DNA of 64,000 bases, taken from Deltaproteobacteria bacterium (GTDB lineage: Bacteria > Desulfobacterota > Desulfuromonadia > Geobacterales > Pseudopelobacteraceae). The stretch lies in the NCBI GenBank assembly GCA_016182975.1, contig JACPFJ010000012.1, positions 1 to 64,000 on the forward strand, read 5' to 3'. Numbering within the stretch: position 1 is the first letter of the stretch; every line of letters starts with the position of its first letter. This document shows, in pieces, positions 28,054-36,600 of this stretch. A program made the position numbers and the translations under genes. The notes beneath the pieces are model-generated. The model saw only the letters and a list, made by a program, of their open reading frames with translations. It was not told the origin of the DNA and searched no databases.

Positions 28054-29190
28054 CTATCCCCCCTTAAGCCTCCCCTTCAGCTGCCCGCAGGCGGCGGAGA
28101 TGTCCCCGCCGCGGCTGTCGCGGGTGATGACCGTCACGTGGCGGTCGATCAGGTACTTGTGGAAGGCGTCCACCGCCGCGCGGGTCGGGGCCTTGAAGCC
28201 GCACCCCTCGTGCTCGTTGAAGGGGATCAGGTTGACCTTGTTGGGGATGTCGCTGATCAGGCGCAGGAGCCGTTTGGCGTCCTCCAGCGTATCGTTCACC
28301 CCTCCCAGCATGACGTACTCGAAGGTCACCTTGCGCCGGCCGGGGAGCGGAAACCCCTTGCAGGCCGCCAGCAGTTCCCTGATGGGATATCTGCGGTTGA
28401 CCGGCATGATCCTGTCGCGCAGTTCGTCGGTAGTGGCGTTCAAGGAGACCGCCAGGTTGACGGTCGGCAGCTCGCGTCCCAGCCGCTCCATCTCCGGCAC
28501 CAGCCCGCAGGTCGAGACCGTCACCCTCCGGTTGGAGAATTGCAGCCCGTTACCGTCGATCATGATCTTTATCGCCGGGATGACGTTGTCCAGGTTGTGG
28601 AGCGGCTCGCCCATCCCCATCAAGACGATATTGCGGATATCGGCCGGCGACTGTTGATGCCCGTCGTCACTGTCGTCGCTGTCGTCGAAATCGCCACGGC
28701 CTTCACCCCCGTCTGCCGGCAGGGTGGGTGGATTCCCGGCAAGATCCCGCTTGACTGCCATGATCTGGTTGACGATCTCGGCCGTGGTCAGGTTGCGGGT
28801 CAGCTTGAAGGTCCCGGTCAGGCAGAACTCGCACCCCATGGCGCACCCCGCCTGGCTTGATATGCACAGGGTGTTGCGCCCCTCGATCGGGATCAGCACC
28901 GCTTCAACCCCATTTCCATCTACCAGGTTGAAGAGGTATTTGCGCGTCCCGTCGCTCCCCACCTCCACCGCCTCCGGTTCAAGCTGGCTGATGAAGGCGA
29001 TCTCGGCCAGTTCCGCCCGCAGGGACTTGGAGATGTTGGTCATCTCCTCGAAGGTGCGGGCGTCCTGCTGGTAGATCCACTTGAATATCTGGGTGGCGCG
29101 GAAGCGCTCCTTCCCCTTGCCCCGGAGAAACAGCTCCAGGTCGGGAAGAGTAAGGTTTTTCAGATCGGTTTTTGTGGCGGATGGGATCAT
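28054..29190 (-). CDS. rlmN: Dual-specificity 23S rRNA/tRNA m2A methyltransferase RlmN
   Basis: A 378-residue radical-SAM enzyme that methylates C2 of A2503 in 23S rRNA and A37 in tRNA. Seen: [17 protein letters not shown] with the CX3CX2C cluster ligands, [28 protein letters not shown], and the C-terminal cysteine region [18 protein letters not shown]... with the methyl-carrying Cys. An unusual insert of about 30 residues (residues ~148-177), low-complexity and Asp/Ser-rich ([12 protein letters not shown]) after [11 protein letters not shown], separates the cluster domain from GMGEPL. It is encoded by 9-base repeats. Overlaps mtgA by 4 bases (ATGA), so both are translated from one message. 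Confidence 0.95.
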   Translation of the reverse strand: MIPSATKTDLKNLTLPDLELFLRGKGKERFRATQIFKWIYQQDARTFEEMTNISKSLRAELAEIAFISQLEPEAVEVGSDGTRKYLFNLVDGNGVEAVLIPIEGRNTLCISSQAGCAMGCEFCLTGTFKLTRNLTTAEIVNQIMAVKRDLAGNPPTLPADGGEGRGDFDDSDDSDDGHQQSPADIRNIVLMGMGEPLHNLDNVIPAIKIMIDGNGLQFSNRRVTVSTCGLVPEMERLGRELPTVNLAVSLNATTDELRDRIMPVNRRYPIRELLAACKGFPLPGRRKVTFEYVMLGGVNDTLEDAKRLLRLISDIPNKVNLIPFNEHEGCGFKAPTRAAVDAFHKYLIDRHVTVITRDSRGGDISAACGQLKGRLKGG

Positions 29191-30128
29191 TTCTTTTCCA
29201 TAGGGGTTTCAGTGGCGCTGTTCAGCGGTGCGCTGGCGGGATACTGTTCGGCCGGGGTGCCGTTTTCCCTCGCGCCCGGCCTCTCCGGCTGCCCGTCGAC
29301 GGGCTCCCCGGCCGGCTCCTTCACGGCCGACGAAGGCGATGTAAACACCGGCGGCTGGGCGATGATCCGGTCCACCTTGCGTTGCAGCCCGGCGATGTTC
29401 GGCTGCTCGGCCAGGGCCGCCTGGTACTCGGTCTCTCCCAGAACACCCTTCCGGCGCAGGAGCTTCAGGATCATGTCCGAGCGTTTCAGTACCTTGCCCA
29501 GGTTCTTGTAGGGGTTGTAGGCCACCCGCGGGCCGGGGAGCATGGCGGCCAGGAAGGCGCACTCCCGCGGCGTCAGGCTTGACGGTTGTTTGCCGAAGTA
29601 GTAGCGGCTGCCGTGGCCGATGCCGTAGACCATCGGCCCCAGCTCGACCACGTTCAGGTACAACTCGATGATACGCCCCTTGGTCAGTTCCTGCTCCATG
29701 CGCCAGGCCAGATAGATCTCCTTGAACTTGCGGGTGATGGTCTTCTCCCGCGAGAGGAACAGGTTCTTGGCGGTCTGCTGGGTGATGGTAGAGGCGCCCC
29801 GTTTGAGGCTCTTCTTCTCCAGGTCGTACTTTATGGCCTCCTTGATCGCCTTGACGTCGAAACCCTCGTGCCCGTAGAAGTTGGCGTCCTCGGCCAGGAT
29901 CACGGCCCATTTCATCTCGGCGGGGATGCGGTTTGACGGAACCCAGTAGCGGTTCCTCGGCCCGACGACAAAGGGATGGTAGTTCCCCTGCCAGTCCTTG
30001 ACCTGTACGGTCATGCCGAACTTGCGGTCGGCCAGGCCGGAGACCGGGGGCATCAGCGCCAGTGACAGGCCGAGCCAGGCGAAATAACCGGCAATTGCCA
30101 GCAGGATGAAGAGGATGATCCGTTTCAC
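29187..30128 (-). CDS. mtgA: Monofunctional biosynthetic peptidoglycan transglycosylase
   Basis: A 313-residue protein with one N-terminal membrane helix ([21 protein letters not shown]) and a GT51 domain at about 70-235: [16 protein letters not shown] with the catalytic Glu, [53 protein letters not shown]. It extends lipid II into glycan strands in the periplasm. After residue ~250 comes a Pro/Ala/Glu-rich tail not typical of MtgA, ending PMEKK. Upstream of and overlapping rlmN. A bidirectional terminator separates it from the kinase-like gene. Confidence 0.94.
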   Translation of the reverse strand: MKRIILFILLAIAGYFAWLGLSLALMPPVSGLADRKFGMTVQVKDWQGNYHPFVVGPRNRYWVPSNRIPAEMKWAVILAEDANFYGHEGFDVKAIKEAIKYDLEKKSLKRGASTITQQTAKNLFLSREKTITRKFKEIYLAWRMEQELTKGRIIELYLNVVELGPMVYGIGHGSRYYFGKQPSSLTPRECAFLAAMLPGPRVAYNPYKNLGKVLKRSDMILKLLRRKGVLGETEYQAALAEQPNIAGLQRKVDRIIAQPPVFTSPSSAVKEPAGEPVDGQPERPGARENGTPAEQYPASAPLNSATETPMEKK

Positions 30129-30210
30129 GTGCTTTTTTCCTTAAAATATATATTTATAACAGAGTCCGGGTGCGGCTGGAACCATTTTTTCACTCCCCCC
30201 GCAGCACCAT

Positions 30211-30242
30211 AAAAAAGGGGGCGCCTCTCGGCACCCCCTTTT
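30211..30242. terminator. Bidirectional terminator between mtgA and kinase-like gene
   Basis: AAAAAAGGGGGCGCC, loop TCTC, GGCACCCCCTTTT: A-run on the left and T-run on the right, so it can work on either strand. It sits 21 bases after the kinase-like stop. Confidence 0.85.
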
Positions 30243-30263
30243 GTTCGCTTCGCGCAAGCGGCG

Positions 30264-30968
30264 TCATGGTGACAGCACGTATTCCATGATCGTCCGGGCG
30301 ATCTTGTCGTGGGTATTCTTGTCGTTGTTGAAGACCAGGTTGTAGACGCTGAGGTCACGGGCATCCCGGTCAAGGAAGTCGCGGATGAACTTGTCCCTCT
30401 GCTGCTGCTTTCTGACGACCAGGGCCTCGGCGTCCTCACGGGTGATATCGAGCCGCCTGGCAATGGAGCGGATCTTGAAATCCTGCGAGGCGAACAGGCG
30501 GAAATGGTGGCAGTTCTTCATCGGCTGGGTGACGATGGCTCCTCCCCGCCCGACGATGATCACGTTTCCCGTTTCGGCCAGGGAGACGATCTGGCGGCAG
30601 AGGAGCCGAAAGTAGTCCTTATCGCTCTTCCAGCGGGGCGTGAACGTTGACAGCATCTCGTCCAGGAAGCGGACTTTTTCGCCCAGTTTCTCCAGGCTGC
30701 CTTCCAGGAGGTCATGGCGGCGAGCAACCTCCTCCAGCAGTGCCTTGTCCATCAGCACCCAGGGTTCGCCGCTCTTCTTCTCCAGCAGTTCCTTCAGGCG
30801 TTCCACCATGGGATACGCCTCGCAGCCGAACTCCCGTGATATGGTGATGGTTGGCCTGGCCTTTTTTGACTTGCTCCGCGCTTCAAGTTCCATTTCCCTT
30901 CTGCGGTTGAACTCCAGGAGCGAACTGAGCCTCATGTCGATGGACGGGATAAGCTCTCTTTCCGGCAT
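30264..30968 (-). CDS. Cytidylate kinase-like family protein
   Basis: A 234-residue protein of the cytidylate kinase-like family (PF13189 type). Seen: PTITISREFGCEAYPMVERLKELL, WVLMDKALLEEVARRH, VGRGGAIVTQ with a P-loop-like glycine set, FRLFASQDFKIRSIARRL, and FIRDFLDRDARDLSVYNLVFNND. The function is unproven; family members may phosphorylate CMP-like or other small molecules. The N-terminal 37 residues are an extra charged helix (MELEARSKSKKARP). Start ATG at 30968 with GGGAGGTGTGCC. Cytosolic. Divergent from the Dabb protein. Confidence 0.84.
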   Translation of the reverse strand: MPERELIPSIDMRLSSLLEFNRRREMELEARSKSKKARPTITISREFGCEAYPMVERLKELLEKKSGEPWVLMDKALLEEVARRHDLLEGSLEKLGEKVRFLDEMLSTFTPRWKSDKDYFRLLCRQIVSLAETGNVIIVGRGGAIVTQPMKNCHHFRLFASQDFKIRSIARRLDITREDAEALVVRKQQQRDKFIRDFLDRDARDLSVYNLVFNNDKNTHDKIARTIMEYVLSP

Positions 30969-31094
30969 GGCACACCTCCCTGTCTGCTATGTCCTCGCGC
31001 CCGAAACCGGCCATCGGCCACGGGTCGCCAGATGCCAATATCATATCACCGTCCCGGCGGCGCGCAAGCGGGCCGTAACGGTTCTGCATGACAG

Positions 31095-31123
31095 TTGACA
31101 GCGCGGGGCCATCGTTGTATACA
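31095..31123 (+). promoter_or_regulatory. Sigma-70 promoter with overlapping TGTATACA palindrome
   Basis: TTGACA (31095-31100), 17-base spacer, TATACA (31118-31123). The -10 is embedded in the palindrome TGTATACA (31116-31123), which recurs twice around the next promoter. Reads toward the Dabb gene. Confidence 0.65.
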
Positions 31124-31178
31124 GAACAACCGCAATGACCCCAATTACGCTGAGGCACCTGCAAGGAGTGTGTTCGCC

Positions 31179-31469
31179 ATGATTACCCACATCGTGCTCT
31201 TCAAGCTGTCAAACCCCACCAAAGAGGCCATTACCACCGTCCTCGACAAACTGCTCAGCATGGAGGGCAAGATCCCCCAGCTGCGCCACCTGGAGGCCGG
31301 CAGCGACGTCATCCGCTCCGAGCGCTCATATGATGTGGCCCTGGTGACGAGGTTCGACTCCCTCGATGACCTCCAGGCCTACCAGGTCCACCCCTATCAC
31401 GCAGGCCAAGTGCTGCCGTTGATGAAATCGGCCTGTTCCTCCATCGTGGCGGTGGACTACGAGGGGTGA
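31179..31469 (+). CDS. Dabb (stress-responsive alpha/beta-barrel) domain protein
   Basis: A 96-residue ferredoxin-like fold protein: MITHIVLFKLSNPTKEAITTVLDKLLSMEGKIPQL, LEAGSDVIRSERSYDVALVTRFDSLDDLQAYQVHPYH, ending SIVAVDYEG. The Dabb pattern is the ITHIVLFKL and Y-D-VALV-x-F features. The role is unclear; family members are small dimers, sometimes with cyclase or stress functions. Start ATG at 31179 with AAGGAG upstream; a longer frame from 31095 would start inside the promoter. Shares a palindrome-bearing promoter with the CoA-transferase downstream. Confidence 0.9.
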   Translation: MITHIVLFKLSNPTKEAITTVLDKLLSMEGKIPQLRHLEAGSDVIRSERSYDVALVTRFDSLDDLQAYQVHPYHAGQVLPLMKSACSSIVAVDYEG

Positions 31470-31525
31470 ACAGCTCCAGCGCGCTGTCCCGCCCGCCTCG
31501 GAACGGGATTGCGCGAGGAGGTTCG

Positions 31526-31601
31526 TGTATACAATTTAGCTTGACTAAGCACGGCCTCTTGCGTAAAATCCGGTTTTATTCGCCGCCCTCATGTGTATAC
31601 G
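31526..31601 (+). promoter_or_regulatory. Promoter of the CoA-transferase gene, flanked by TGTATACA palindromes
   Basis: TTGACT (31541-31546), 17-base spacer, TAAAAT (31564-31569). TGTATACA lies at 31526-31533, just upstream of the -35, and a related GTGTATACG at 31593-31601, downstream of the -10. The arrangement looks like a two-site operator that could loop or block polymerase. The CoA-transferase ATG is about 144 bases after the -10. Confidence 0.7.
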
Positions 31602-31712
31602 CTTCAACATTTTGATATTATTAGCTATTATGACGTCAGGCGGCGGATGCATTAGTGGTTTTTCAGGATGACATAAGGCCTGTAGACACCAAATACAAAC
31701 AGGAGGTAGAAG

Positions 31713-33308
31713 ATGTCCGAGTACGGAACACTGCAAGACCGCGTACGTCACAAGTCACTTTTGAGCAAGGTGATGACCCCCGAGGACACCATCCAGTTCT
31801 TCAAGCCCGGTATGAACCTCGGCTGGTCCGGTTTCACCCCGTCCGGCTATCCCAAGGTGGTGCCCATCGCCCTGGCCGACCATGTCGAGAAGAACAACCT
31901 GCAGGGCAAGTGGAAGTTCAACCTGTTCATCGGCGCCTCCGTCGGGGCCGAGACCGAGGACCGCTGGGCAACCCTGGACATGATCGACCGCCGCTGGCCG
32001 TACCAGACCGGCAAGAACATCGCCGCCGGCATCAACGAGGGGCGCATCCGCATGGGCGACAAGCACCTCTCCCTGTTTGCCCAGGACCTGGGCTACGGCT
32101 TCTACACCAAGGACTCCGAAACCGGCAAGCTTGACCTGGCCATCATCGAGGTTTCCGCCATCACCGAGGACGGCGGCCTGGTCCCGACGGCCTCCTGCGG
32201 CGTTATCCCCGAGATCCTGATGCAGTGCGACAGGATCATCATCGAGGTCAACACCGGCCAGCCCTCCTTCGAGGGGATCCACGACATCGTCTCCTGCAAG
32301 ACCCCCCCCCACCGCGAGGTCCTCGGCATCACCAAGGCCAACTCCCGCATCGGCACCACCTACTGCCCCTGCGATCCAAGCAAGATCGTCGCCATTGTCG
32401 AGTCCAAGCTCCGCGACAAGGGGCGCGCCTTCACCGATATGGACGACACCTCCGAGGCGATCGCCGGCCACGTCATCGACTTCTTCTCCCACGAGGTGAA
32501 GATGGGCCGCCTGCCGGACAACCTGCTGCCGCTCCAGTCGGGCGTCGGCTCCATCGCCAACGCCGTCGTCGGCGGCCTGGCCAAGGGCCCCTTCTACAAC
32601 CTGTCCGTCTACACAGAGGTGCTCCAGGACACCATGCTCGACCTGTTCGACTCGGGCCGTCTGGACTTCGCCTCTTCCTGTTCGCTCTCGCTCTCCGAGA
32701 ACCCCGGTTTCCCGCGCTTCTTCGAGAACTGGGACAAGTACTTCAGCAAGATCACCCTGCGGCCGCTCTCCATCTCCAACGCTCCCGAGCCGATCCGCCG
32801 CCTGGGGTGCATCGCCATGAACACCCCGGTCGAGATCGACATCTATGCCCACGCCAACTCGACCCTGGTCGGCGGCACCCGCATGATCAACGGCCTGGGC
32901 GGTTCCGGCGACTTCCTGCGTAACGGCTTCCTCAAGATCATGCACACCCCGTCGTCGCGTCCCTCCAAGACCGACCCGACCGGCATCTCCTGCGTGGTGC
33001 CGCACTGCTCGCACATCGACCACACCGAGCACGACCTGGACTGCGTGGTTACCGAGCAGGGTCTGGCCGACGTGCGCGGCCTCTGCCCGCGCGACCGGGC
33101 CAAGGTCATCATCGAGAAGTGCGCCCATCCGGATTACAAGCCGATCCTCACCGAGTACTTCGAGATGGCCAAGGCCGACTGCCTGCGCCGCAAGGTCGGT
33201 CACGAGCCGCAGCTGTGGGACCGCGCCTTCAAGATGCACCTCAACCTGGAGAAGAACGGCACCATGAAAGTCAAGAACTGGGACGTCAAGGTCGATCTCT
33301 GCGAATAG
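31713..33308 (+). CDS. Succinyl-CoA:acetate CoA-transferase / acetyl-CoA hydrolase family protein
   Basis: A 531-residue protein of the class I CoA-transferase/acetyl-CoA hydrolase family. Seen: [43 protein letters not shown], the active-site-glutamate region [17 protein letters not shown], and [20 protein letters not shown]. In Geobacter the orthologous Ato enzymes exchange CoA between succinyl-CoA and acetate, activating acetate while closing the TCA cycle. I infer the same role, but sequence alone does not exclude acetyl-CoA hydrolase or propionate use. Start ATG at 31713 with AGGAGGTAGAAG. A strong bidirectional terminator follows. Confidence 0.92.
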   Translation: MSEYGTLQDRVRHKSLLSKVMTPEDTIQFFKPGMNLGWSGFTPSGYPKVVPIALADHVEKNNLQGKWKFNLFIGASVGAETEDRWATLDMIDRRWPYQTGKNIAAGINEGRIRMGDKHLSLFAQDLGYGFYTKDSETGKLDLAIIEVSAITEDGGLVPTASCGVIPEILMQCDRIIIEVNTGQPSFEGIHDIVSCKTPPHREVLGITKANSRIGTTYCPCDPSKIVAIVESKLRDKGRAFTDMDDTSEAIAGHVIDFFSHEVKMGRLPDNLLPLQSGVGSIANAVVGGLAKGPFYNLSVYTEVLQDTMLDLFDSGRLDFASSCSLSLSENPGFPRFFENWDKYFSKITLRPLSISNAPEPIRRLGCIAMNTPVEIDIYAHANSTLVGGTRMINGLGGSGDFLRNGFLKIMHTPSSRPSKTDPTGISCVVPHCSHIDHTEHDLDCVVTEQGLADVRGLCPRDRAKVIIEKCAHPDYKPILTEYFEMAKADCLRRKVGHEPQLWDRAFKMHLNLEKNGTMKVKNWDVKVDLCE

Positions 33309-33330
33309 CGGATACCTAGTCTCAGCAACA

Positions 33331-33370
33331 AAAAAAGCCCCCGCCGGGAATCCGGCGGGGGCTTTTTTTA
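33331..33370. terminator. Strong bidirectional terminator after the CoA-transferase gene
   Basis: A-run, AGCCCCCGCCGG-loop-CCGGCGGGGGCT, then seven T residues: a 12-bp GC-rich stem with A and T tracts on either side. Confidence 0.95.
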
Positions 33371-33397
33371 TTTTTTATGTGCGCCAGGCAAGACGCG

Positions 33398-33412
33398 TGG
33401 CGCGCCTTGTGC
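33398..33412 (+). promoter_or_regulatory. Sigma-54-like promoter upstream of the large FnIII lipoprotein
   Basis: TGGCGCGCCTTGTGC: GG and GC are separated by exactly 10 bases, and the match to TGGCAC-N5-TTGC is partial. It lies about 250 bases before the gene start. Confidence 0.45.
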
Positions 33413-33661
33413 AATTAATACACGAACGGATTCAGGGAGCCTGCAGTCGAGCCGATGCCCACAACGTTCGGAACAGGACTGAGGCGGGTTTTCGGATACC
33501 TTCAGGCAATAGAACCGCTCCATGTTTTACGCGAAAACGCGCCGCCATTTGACAGGGTTTTCGCCTTTTCGCGGCAAGACGATACTTTCAAACGGGCGAA
33601 GAGAAACGCCTGAAACCCACGGCCCATTTACAGGATCAAATATAAATAATCGGAGGAGTTC

Positions 33662-36600
33662 ATGCACTTCAACTGGAAAAGGTACTCAATCGGAGCCTTG
33701 CTGTTTGCCGCCTGTCTGCCTCTTGTCCTTGCCGGATGCGGTGACTATGCGGGTAAGGGGGGCGCCGCCGGCAGCGTTGGCCAGAGCGTCGTCATAAGCG
33801 GCAAGGCAGTCGCCGGTCCGATCAACAATGCGACGGTGCAGGTCTTCAAGCTTCTGCCCGGCGGGCAGAAGGGGGACCCGATCGGGGAGCCGGTCAAGAC
33901 CAACTTCGACGGCTCCTATACGCTGAATTTCTCCAATCCGGGCGTCCCGGTGGTGGTCGTGGTGAGCGGCTCGCCGGAATCGACCTACACGGACGAATAC
34001 GGAAATACCGTTCCGTTCGGAGCCAATGAGTCGATCAGGACGGTCGTGCCGGATGTGACGGCAACGGCCGACAAGCCGATGACGGTGCAGGTCACGCCGG
34101 TAACGGAGCTGGCGGCCCAGTTGGTCCAGAGCAACATGGGAACCACTTTGTCGAGCGACATCAAGGCCGCTGTCCAGGCCGCCAACATCACCATCGGCAA
34201 AAAGATCGGTGTCGACAACATCGTCGAGCTGCAACCGGCGGTTGTCAACGATGCATCCAGCGTGAAGAACAGCACACCGGAGCAGATCAATTACGGCCTC
34301 GTGCTGGCAGGCCTGGCCAAACTGCAGCAGGATGCGCAGGTCTCTCAGCCGGGCAAACCGATCTCCGAGGTGATCAGTGCGGTTCTCGACACCCCGGAGA
34401 AAACCGCCACGCTGGCGGCGGCCATCGTAGACTTCACCAGGACGAGCTCGACAAACGCCACCGAGATCAAGGACATCCCTCCCGCCCTGAGCCAAACCAT
34501 CGCCAATGCCCCCACGGTTCAGCCCCCCGCCATAGCGGTGCAGCAGGACACGCAAGCCCCTGCCGCGCCGGCAAGCCTTTCGGCATCGAGCGACAAGATC
34601 GCCAGGGTCGAGCTCAGTTGGAGCGCCTCGACGGACAACGACAAGGTGGACGGCTACTTTGTCTATCGCGACGGCCAGAATATCGGCAAGGCCTCGGGAA
34701 CGACCTTCACCGACAACCGCGTTGAGCCCGGCAGGGGCTATAAATATCAGGTCAAGGCGGTGGACGCCGCCGGCAACGTCTCCGCCGCCGGCAACGAGGT
34801 GTCGGGAGCGACACCGCTTCCGCCGGCGGCGCCGGCGGCGGCAAAGCCCCTTACAGAGCCGGGCGCCCTGGCCGCGGTTGCGGTCAGCAACAACAGCGTC
34901 AGGTTCACCTGGAACGCATCGGCAGAGGGTGTCGGCGGGGTTGCCGGTTACAACGTCTACCGCGACGGCAAGGTCGTCGCCACCCTGGCGGCGGACAGCA
35001 CGACCTACACTGACAGCTCGCTTGCCGGGTTTACCCAGTATCGTTACAAGATAGAGGCGTTCGATGCGGCCGGCAACCGCAAGACCAGCAGCGACCTGGC
35101 CGTTACCACGAAAGCGGACCCGCCGACTGTCTTTTCCGACACCACCCCACCAACGGCGCCGAGCGGTCTTGCATCCACCGGTGTAACCTACAGCAGGGTG
35201 GCTCTAGCCTGGGCCGCTTCCACGGACAATGTCGGCGTTGCCGGGTACAAGGTTTACCGCAACGGCCAGGAACTGGCCACGGTGCAGGGTACGTCATACA
35301 GCGACGTCACCGTTTTGCCCAGGAGCTCGTTCAGCTACCATGTGATCGCCTATGACGCCGCCGGCAATCTTTCCTCCACCAGCAACAGTGTGTCGGTTCC
35401 TACTCCGGCCGACCCGACACGGGCCACGGTAACCTTGGCGGCCCCGACCAACCTCGCCGTTGCCGGCGTTACCAGCGGCACGGTCGCACTTACGTGGTCC
35501 GCGCCGACGGGCAATGTCATTGCTGGTTACACCATCAAGCGCGGCGCCGACATAATCGGCACGACGCAACAGCCCAATTTCAGCGACGCCGCGGTTCAGC
35601 CAAATATCACCTATGTATATACGGTTACGGCATATGACCTTGCCGGAAGCAATGCCGAGGCGAGCAGCCCGCTTTCCGTCATCACACCGGCGGCGCCGGA
35701 CCTGAGGGACACGACCGCTCCCACGGCCCCGACCGGCCTCAATGCCGCCTCCCTGGGGAGCAGCCAGGTATCGCTGTCCTGGACCGAATCGACCGACAGC
35801 GTGGGTGTGACTGGCTACGAAATCATTCGCGCAACCATCATCAACGGCCAGCCCGGCGCGGACCAGGTGATCGCCAAGGTCTCGGCGCAGACGACCGCTT
35901 ACGGCGACAGTTCGGTGGCCTCGGGCACAACCTACCAATACAAGGTACGCGCCCTCGACGCCGCCGGAAACATCTCCGAGGGGAGCGCCTCCAACCAGAT
36001 CGCAACAGCCGCCGCCACCGGCGATACGGTCGCACCGAACGGGCCGACCGGCCTGGCCCTTGCCGCCTCTCCCACCGCAACCACTGTCGAGTTGACATGG
36101 GGGGCAGCGACCGACAACATCGAGGTGGTCGGCTACGAGGTCTTCCGTGCGGGTGTCAAGATCGCCACGGTTACCGCAACCGCCTATGCCGACACCACTG
36201 CGACCCCCAGCAATACCTACAGCTACACGGTAAAGTCTTTCGACGCCGCCGGCAACCGTTCCGCAGCCTCCGCCGCGCTGAGCGCGACCACACCGGCGCC
36301 CCCGGCCTCGGGCGACCTGATCGCGCCGAGCGCGCCGTCAGACCTGGTGGCCACGTCCCTGATCACGGCCTCGACGGTCGAGGTCGCCCTGACGTGGAGT
36401 GTCTCGACGGACAACACCGGCGGCACCGGCGTAGCGGGCTACGAAATCTTCCGCGACAACGTCCGGATCGCCACGGTCGCGACCCCCGGCTACACGGACA
36501 GGAGCGTCGAGCGTTTCAGGACGTACAGCTATACGATAAAGGCCGTGGACGGCGCCGGCAACATCTCGTCCGCAAGCAACGCACAGACCGTTGTCACGGG

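Noticed and set aside
31116-31601. Naming the TGTATACA palindromes as sites of a specific known Geobacter repressor
   Set aside because: I could not recall the published consensus with certainty, so only the palindrome is reported.
31755-33239. Minus-strand 494-codon frame opposite the CoA-transferase gene
   Set aside because: Antisense shadow; no start signal or recognisable domain.
33413-33661. Cyclic di-GMP (GEMM) riboswitch in the leaders of the island genes
   Set aside because: The conserved GGGACGCAAAGCC-type core was not found in the leaders at 33413, 38398 or 45580.
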